Assembly (NCBI GenBank): GCA_946885905.1
Contig: CAMPHL010000046.1
Location: 1-10,133, forward strand
Length of the DNA stretch: 10,133 nt
Source: an uncultured Pseudomonadota bacterium
GTDB lineage: Bacteria > Pseudomonadota > Gammaproteobacteria > Burkholderiales > Usitatibacteraceae
Reading direction: 5' to 3'
Below the pieces are notes generated by a model. It was not told the origin of the DNA and did no database searches. It was given only the letters and a program-made list of their open reading frames with translations. Every line of letters begins with the position of its first letter. Positions within the stretch are counted from its first letter, which is position 1. A program made the translations under genes and the position numbers. This document shows, piece by piece, positions 6,405 to 10,133 of this stretch.

Positions 6405-7607
6405 ATGGAGGGACTCAAGACGTCGTCCGACGTCCTCTTCATCCTGCTGGGCGCGATCATGGTGCTCGCGATGCACGCGGGGTTCGCCTTCCTGGAGCTC
6501 GGCACCGTGCGGCGCAAGAACCAGGTGAACGCGCTGATGAAGATCCTCGTGGACTTCTCGATCTCCACGGTGGCGTACTTCTTCATCGGCTACGCGATCG
6601 CCTACGGGGCGACCTTCTTCACCGGCGCCGAGGCGCTCGCGCAGAAGAGCGGCTACGAGCTGGTGAAGTTCTTCTTCCTGCTCACATTCGCCGCGGCGAT
6701 CCCGGCGATCGTCTCGGGCGGGATCGCGGAGCGATTCCGCTTCCATCCGCAGATCGCGGCGACCTTCCTGCTCGTGGGCTTCGTGTATCCCTTCTTCGAA
6801 TCCATCGCGTGGAACCAGGCGTTCGGCATCCAGGCGGCGTTGAAGGACGCGTTCGGCGCGGAGTTCCACGACTTCGCGGGTTCCATCGTCGTTCACGCCG
6901 TCGGCGGATGGATCGCGCTCGCGGCCGTGATCCTGCTCGGGCCGCGGCTCGGGCGCTACGGCAAGGACGGGCGCGTGATGGCGATGCCGCCTTCGAGCAT
7001 TCCCTTCCTCGCCTTGGGCGCGTGGGTGCTCACGGTCGGCTGGTTCGGGTTCAATGTGATGAGCGCGCAGACCATCGACAGGATCTCGGGGCTGGTCGCG
7101 GTGAATTCGCTCATGGCGATGGCCGGCGGCACGATCGCGGGACTGGTCGTGGGCCGCAACGATCCGGGCTTCGTCCACAACGGGCCGCTGGCGGGCCTGG
7201 TGGCGATCTGCGCGGGCTCGGACGTGATGCATCCGATCGGCGCCCTGGCGACCGGGCTCGTCGCCGGCGCGCTCTTCGTATGGATGTTCACGCTCACCCA
7301 GGACAAGTGGAAGATCGACGACGTGCTGGGCGTGTGGCCGCTGCACGGCCTGTGCGGGACGTGGGGCGGTCTCGCGTGCGGGATCTTCGGCTCGACGGCG
7401 CTGGGCGGCATGGGCGGCGTCGCCTTCATGAGCCAGCTTGCCGGCACGGCGATCGGCATCGTGGTGGCGCTCGGGGGCGGCTTCCTGGTCTACGGGTTGC
7501 TCAAGCAGACGGTGGGGATTCGCCTCGACCCCGAGGATGAATTCAACGGCAACGACATCGCCGTGCACCGCATCAGCGCGACGCCGGAGCGGGAGGAGCG
7601 GGCTTAG
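6405..7607 (+). CDS. amt: Ammonium transporter, Amt family
   Basis: This 400-residue polytopic inner-membrane protein has about eleven hydrophobic segments, as expected for Amt channels that conduct ammonium or ammonia into the cell. Key residues are visible. Asp157 lies in HDFAGS and His164 in VVHAVGG. His314 lies in PLHGLCG, giving the twin-His pore pair. Phe95 in LLTFAAA and Phe214 in GWFGFN fit the Phe gate, and Ser220 fits the outer binding site. IAERFRF at 107-113 is also typical. The start has an AGGGGGAGG ribosome binding site directly upstream. Length is close to the family norm and no N-terminal signal peptide is seen. The C-terminal tail (GIRLDPEDEFNGNDIAVHR) corresponds to the cytosolic tail that contacts GlnK/GlnB in the family, but no PII gene lies beside it. 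The gene ends 1 bp from the convergent helix-hairpin-helix gene. Confidence 0.95.
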   Translation: MEGLKTSSDVLFILLGAIMVLAMHAGFAFLELGTVRRKNQVNALMKILVDFSISTVAYFFIGYAIAYGATFFTGAEALAQKSGYELVKFFFLLTFAAAIPAIVSGGIAERFRFHPQIAATFLLVGFVYPFFESIAWNQAFGIQAALKDAFGAEFHDFAGSIVVHAVGGWIALAAVILLGPRLGRYGKDGRVMAMPPSSIPFLALGAWVLTVGWFGFNVMSAQTIDRISGLVAVNSLMAMAGGTIAGLVVGRNDPGFVHNGPLAGLVAICAGSDVMHPIGALATGLVAGALFVWMFTLTQDKWKIDDVLGVWPLHGLCGTWGGLACGIFGSTALGGMGGVAFMSQLAGTAIGIVVALGGGFLVYGLLKQTVGIRLDPEDEFNGNDIAVHRISATPEREERA

Positions 7608-7608
7608 G

Positions 7609-7941
7609 TCAGCGCGAGGCCTGCGCGCGCGAGTAGCTGGGCGACGCCGGAGCGGGCTTCTTCCTCGCCTCCTTTTTGGGCGGGACGTAGGCCTCGCCCT
7701 CGAAGGCGATCTCGGGCTTCACGCGCTCGATCAGCTCCGGGGTGAAGCCGGGGACGTGGCGCAGCTCGTTGAAGTTGTCGATCGGCCCGTTCGCCGCCCG
7801 GTACTCGATGATCGACTTGGCCTTCACCTTGTCGAGCCCCTTCGTGCGCTCGAGCTCGCTCTGCTGCGCCGTGTTCACGTTCACGGTCGCGAACGCGGTC
7901 GCGGCCTGCAGCGCCATCAGCAACACGATCGGCTTTCTCAT
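7609..7941 (-). CDS. Exported ComEA-like helix-hairpin-helix protein
   Basis: This 110-residue protein has a signal peptide (MRKPIVLLMALQAATAFA) with likely cleavage after Ala18. A ComEA-type double helix-hairpin-helix domain covers about residues 19-78: VNVNTA at 20-25, a first hairpin around KGLDKVKAKSIIEYR (34-48), NGPIDNFNEL (51-60), and a second hairpin around VPGFTPELIERV (63-74). A basic, Pro/Lys-rich tail (about 86-110) ends the protein. In ComEA this domain binds double-stranded DNA in the periplasm during transformation; many short ComEA-like proteins have no proven role in uptake. The second hairpin has Phe where the family often has Ile (VPGF instead of VxGI). The start is supported by AGGA at 7950-7953, eight bases upstream on the minus strand. 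The frame is open further upstream only because it crosses the palindromic repeats. Confidence 0.88.
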   Translation of the reverse strand: MRKPIVLLMALQAATAFATVNVNTAQQSELERTKGLDKVKAKSIIEYRAANGPIDNFNELRHVPGFTPELIERVKPEIAFEGEAYVPPKKEARKKPAPASPSYSRAQASR

Positions 7942-8007
7942 CGGAGCATTCCTACACGGGCCGCGCTTTTGCGCGTCAACGCCGTTTTGACGCGCAGAAC
8001 CCGAAAT

Positions 8008-8101
8008 GGTGTCAGACACCTTTGTTCGGGTAGAACGAAAAACGGTGTCTGACACCTATCCTTGGTTCGCTCCGCGACACAAACCTCAGGTGTCTGACAC
8101 C
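8008..8101. repeat. Three copies of a 13-bp palindrome (GGTGTCWGACACC)
   Basis: Copies lie at 8008-8020 (central A), 8044-8056 (central T) and 8089-8101 (central T). Copies 1 and 2 are exact reverse complements of each other. The 19 bases between them form a 7-bp stem with one G-T wobble around the loop GGGTA, so the block 8008-8056 can fold into one longer hairpin. The pattern resembles REP-type dispersed palindromes. The third copy directly precedes, and with its neighbouring bases encodes, the end of the CNNM protein. Confidence 0.85.
8038..8056 (-). terminator. Candidate intrinsic terminator downstream of the CNNM gene
   Basis: Read on the minus strand, palindrome copy 2 forms a 5-bp GGTGT/ACACC stem with a CAG loop, followed by G and five T residues (8042-8038). 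It lies about 30 bp past the CNNM stop codon. The stem is short, so it may end transcription poorly, or the T run may be chance. Confidence 0.4.
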
Positions 8102-9393
8102 GTTTCTGGCGGTTCCCTCGTTGCCAGGACCTTATCGATGCGCCGGCCGTCCAGATCGACGATCTCGAAGCGCCAGCCTCCCCAGGACACGTACTCGCCG
8201 GTGCGCGGCAGGCGTCCCAGCACGAGCAACATCATGCCGCTGAGTGTCTGGTAGGAGCCCCGATCCTCCTCGGGCAACTCCTTGAGGTGCAGCCGGTCCT
8301 TGAGCTCGGGCACGGGGATGAGCCCGTCCAGCAGCCACGAGCCGTCCTCGCGCTGGATCGCCCACGCATCCTCGGCCCGGTGCGGCTTGAACTCGCCCGT
8401 GATCGCCTCGATGAGGTCGGTCATCGTGACCATGCCCTGCACCTCGCCGTACTCGTCCACGACGATTGCCACGTGCTGCCCGCCGGACCCGCGGAAGTTT
8501 TCCAGCAGCTCCATTCCCGTGAGCGTCTCCGGGACGAAGACAGGCGGGAGGGCCAGGGCGGCCAGGTCCGGGACCTCGCCCTTCAACGTGCGCGCGAGCA
8601 GGACGCGTGCCGAGATCACGCCCACGATGTCCGAAAGGCCGCCGCGCACAACCGGGAAGCGCGTGTGGTCGTGCGTTTCGATGATGCGGGCGTTCTCGCT
8701 CCAGGGGCGCGTCACGTCGAGGAAAACGAGGTTGCCCCGCGGCACCATGAGCGAGCCCAGGTGCCGGTCGTCGAGGCGAAAGACGTTGCGCACCATCTCG
8801 CTCTCGGATTTCTCGATCACTCCGGCGGTGCGGCCCTCGAGGAGGAGCGAATGGATCTCCTCCTCGACCATCTGCGCGCCGTCCGGCTCCTTCAATCCCA
8901 GGATCGAGATCACCACGTGCGTCGAGCCCGAGAGCAGCTTCACGAAAGGCTTGGTGATGGTCGAGAGCCACTTGAGCGGGCGCGATATCACCCGCGCGAT
9001 CGACTCGGGGCTCATCTGGCCGATGCGCTTCGGGACGAGCTCGCCCAGCACGATCGAGAAGTAGGTGATGGTGACCACGACGAACGCGGTGGAGGCGTAG
9101 TCGGCCACCCCGGCGTCCATGCCGAAGCGCGACTGCATCCACGCGGCCACGGGTTTGGCGAGCACCGCTTCGCCGACGATGCCGTTCAGCAGCCCGATGG
9201 TGGTGATCCCGATCTGCACGGTGGAGAGGAAGCGCGTGGGCTCTTCGGCGAGCTCGAGCGCGCACTTCGCTCCGCGGTCGCCGCTGTCTGCCCTGGCCTG
9301 GAGGCGGCCCTTGCGCGAGGCGACGAGCGCCATCTCCGACATGGCGAATGCGCCGTTCAGCAGGACGAGCATCAGCAGGATCGCGATTTCCAT
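8086..9393 (-). CDS. CNNM/DUF21-CBS-CorC membrane protein (hemolysin family, YtfL/TlyC-like)
   Basis: This 435-residue protein has the full three-part layout. A CNNM (DUF21) transmembrane domain covers about residues 1-190, with SEMALVASRKGRL at 19-31 and GELVPKRIG at 117-125. A CBS pair follows at about 207-335, with VVDEYGEVQGMVTMTDLIE at 311-329. The C-terminal CorC_HlyC domain is at about 343-425. CNNM/CorC proteins are linked to divalent cation handling, and the E. coli relative YtfL (PaeA) to polyamine export. The substrate here cannot be read from sequence, and 'hemolysin' in the family name is historical. Length matches the family. GGAAA lies four bases before the ATG, a weak ribosome binding site. 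The last four residues (VSDT) are encoded by palindrome copy 3, just before the TGA. Confidence 0.92.
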   Translation of the reverse strand: MEIAILLMLVLLNGAFAMSEMALVASRKGRLQARADSGDRGAKCALELAEEPTRFLSTVQIGITTIGLLNGIVGEAVLAKPVAAWMQSRFGMDAGVADYASTAFVVVTITYFSIVLGELVPKRIGQMSPESIARVISRPLKWLSTITKPFVKLLSGSTHVVISILGLKEPDGAQMVEEEIHSLLLEGRTAGVIEKSESEMVRNVFRLDDRHLGSLMVPRGNLVFLDVTRPWSENARIIETHDHTRFPVVRGGLSDIVGVISARVLLARTLKGEVPDLAALALPPVFVPETLTGMELLENFRGSGGQHVAIVVDEYGEVQGMVTMTDLIEAITGEFKPHRAEDAWAIQREDGSWLLDGLIPVPELKDRLHLKELPEEDRGSYQTLSGMMLLVLGRLPRTGEYVSWGGWRFEIVDLDGRRIDKVLATREPPETVSDT

Positions 9394-9476
9394 GGCGTTT
9401 CCGGGGTCGAGGGTGGCGGAATTGTCCCATTTCGCGCCAGCACGGGCGCTCGACTCGGGCCTTGCCGCGTCGTCGT

Positions 9477-9606
9477 CCGGCTCGGAGCTACTTGGTCCGC
9501 GTCACCGAATCCCATCCGGAGCTACTTCGTCCGCTTCCGCATGCGACTCGGAGCTAGTTGGTCCGCGTCCACATCCGACTCGGACCTACTTCGTCCGCGT
9601 CCTCAT
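9477..9606 (-). repeat. Four-unit 32-bp tandem array overlapping the protease gene end
   Basis: On the minus strand the units run 9606-9575, 9574-9543, 9542-9511 and 9510-9477 (32, 32, 32 and 34 bp) without gaps. Each resembles ATG-x-GG-ACGCGGACSAASTAG followed by an 11-base spacer close to STCCGAGTCGG. The first unit is the protease gene's own 3' end, coding M-R-T-R-T-K-stop. Units 2 and 3 would read M-W-T-R-T-N-stop and M-R-K-R-T-K-stop, and unit 4 T-R-T-K-stop. Each also contains CGGA and TCCG nine bases apart, an inverted repeat. The array lies between the protease gene and the CNNM start at 9393. Confidence 0.9.
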
Positions 9607-10133
9607 CTGCGCGATCGACGCGGCCGGAATCGCGATGTGCACATTTGCGCCCTGGCCGTGCGGCGCGGTGGCGATGCCGAGGAGGTTGCCGTACTGGTCG
9701 AAGACACCGCCGCCGGAGGCCGTGGCGGCGACCGGCGTCGTGAGCTCGATGAGCGGGCCGCGGATCGCCTTCACCGCGCCTTCGGCCGCGGTGAGGTCGC
9801 CGTTCGCATCGAGGGCCATGGTGTAGATCCTGTCGCCAGCCTTGGGCTCCTCGGTCGAGATCTTGAGCGGCGGCGTCGTGTATCCGGAGAGCGAAAGGCG
9901 GCAGAGGTCGAGCGCTTCGTCGGTGATGTCGAGCTCGGCGGGGAACTGCTCCTTGCCGACCTTGACCACGAGGCTGCCGCCAGCGGTTATCGCGTGGCAG
10001 GTGGTCACCATGGTGCCGGGCTCGGTGGAGACAGCGAGGCCGATGGGGGTTGTCCTGCCCGACATCGAGTAGGCCATCACGCGGCCGGTGGAGGAAGCGG
10101 CGCTGCCGAGCACTTCGAGCGCGGTACGGGTTC
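9586..10133 (-). CDS. Trypsin-like serine protease domain protein (5' partial)
   Basis: The frame stays open to the right edge, so the N-terminus is missing. The GTG at 10113 is the first start-like codon and is residue 1 here. The visible 175 residues fit the chymotrypsin-like (S1/Trypsin_2) fold. His40 lies in MVTTCHAITAG, where the family often has TNxHVV. Asp69 lies in the DLCRL segment, where DLALL is usual. Ser133 lies in ATASGGGVFDQYGNLLGIA, matching GxSGGPLxxxxGxxxGI with Gly for Pro. All three triad residues are thus present, though each is in an atypical setting. Cys39 beside the His and Cys71 just after the Asp could be close in the fold. No transmembrane segment is visible in this part. 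The protein ends MRTRTK, and the coding end is the first unit of the tandem array. The substrate is unknown; an inactive binding protein is the main alternative. Confidence 0.72.
   Translation of the reverse strand, partial: TRTALEVLGSAASSTGRVMAYSMSGRTTPIGLAVSTEPGTMVTTCHAITAGGSLVVKVGKEQFPAELDITDEALDLCRLSLSGYTTPPLKISTEEPKAGDRIYTMALDANGDLTAAEGAVKAIRGPLIELTTPVAATASGGGVFDQYGNLLGIATAPHGQGANVHIAIPAASIAQMRTRTK

Noticed and set aside
6282..7568. Upstream extension of the lipoprotein frame antisense to the ammonium transporter gene
   Set aside because: The frame is open by base composition only. The signal peptide, lipobox and ribosome binding site place the true start at 6281.
7942..8055. N-terminal extension of the helix-hairpin-helix protein
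   Set aside because: It would translate the palindromic repeats (VSDT residues) and bury the signal peptide; the ATG at 7941 has a good ribosome binding site.
8008..8101. Insertion sequence or MITE ends
   Set aside because: No transposase, no target-site duplication and no longer terminal inverted repeats could be seen; kept as REP-like palindromes only.
9477..9606. CRISPR array
   Set aside because: The 32-bp units are contiguous with no unique spacers and there are no cas genes.

Overview
The window is GC-rich, densely coded proteobacterial chromosome. The gene types (large secreted proteins with repeated Trp-rich modules, DUF4214 repeats, a CNNM/CorC membrane protein, a ComEA-like helix-hairpin-helix protein, an Amt transporter) and the dispersed palindromes suit a soil or freshwater betaproteobacterium. 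A Usitatibacter-like lineage is my guess only; no RNA gene or taxonomic marker is present to prove it. I count nine protein genes. Two run off the window edges: the first on the left and the last on the right.

Left half (1-5980): a secreted protein open at the left edge (+) has Ig-like and choice-of-anchor-U-like regions followed by two copies of a WW-GWG-PTWY module. It meets, stop codon to stop codon, a membrane-anchored DUF4214-repeat protein (-). That gene diverges from a cytosolic TPR protein (+), with start codons only about 22 bp apart. A second WW-GWG-PTWY paralogue (+) follows. Its stop codon overlaps the start of a small exported LTXXQ (Spy/CpxP-like) protein (+), so those two are probably translated together. 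The two paralogues, the anchored repeat protein and the possible chaperone suggest an envelope or surface function. The substrate and role are unknown.

Middle (5994-7941): a 95-residue lipoprotein (-) diverges from an ammonium transporter gene (+). The transporter gene ends 1 bp from a convergent exported helix-hairpin-helix protein (-) of the ComEA type.

Right (7942-10133): three copies of a 13-bp palindrome lie between the helix-hairpin-helix gene and a CNNM/CBS/CorC membrane protein (-). One copy abuts the CNNM stop codon and encodes its last residues. Upstream of the CNNM gene is a four-unit, 32-bp tandem array. Its first unit is the 3' end of the next gene, a trypsin-like serine protease (-) open at the right edge.

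No defence system, CRISPR array, intact mobile element or RNA gene was seen. The most unusual signals are the paired WW-GWG-PTWY paralogues, the 32-bp array that repeats a gene's terminal codons, the divergent start region, and repeat-derived sequence inside coding regions.
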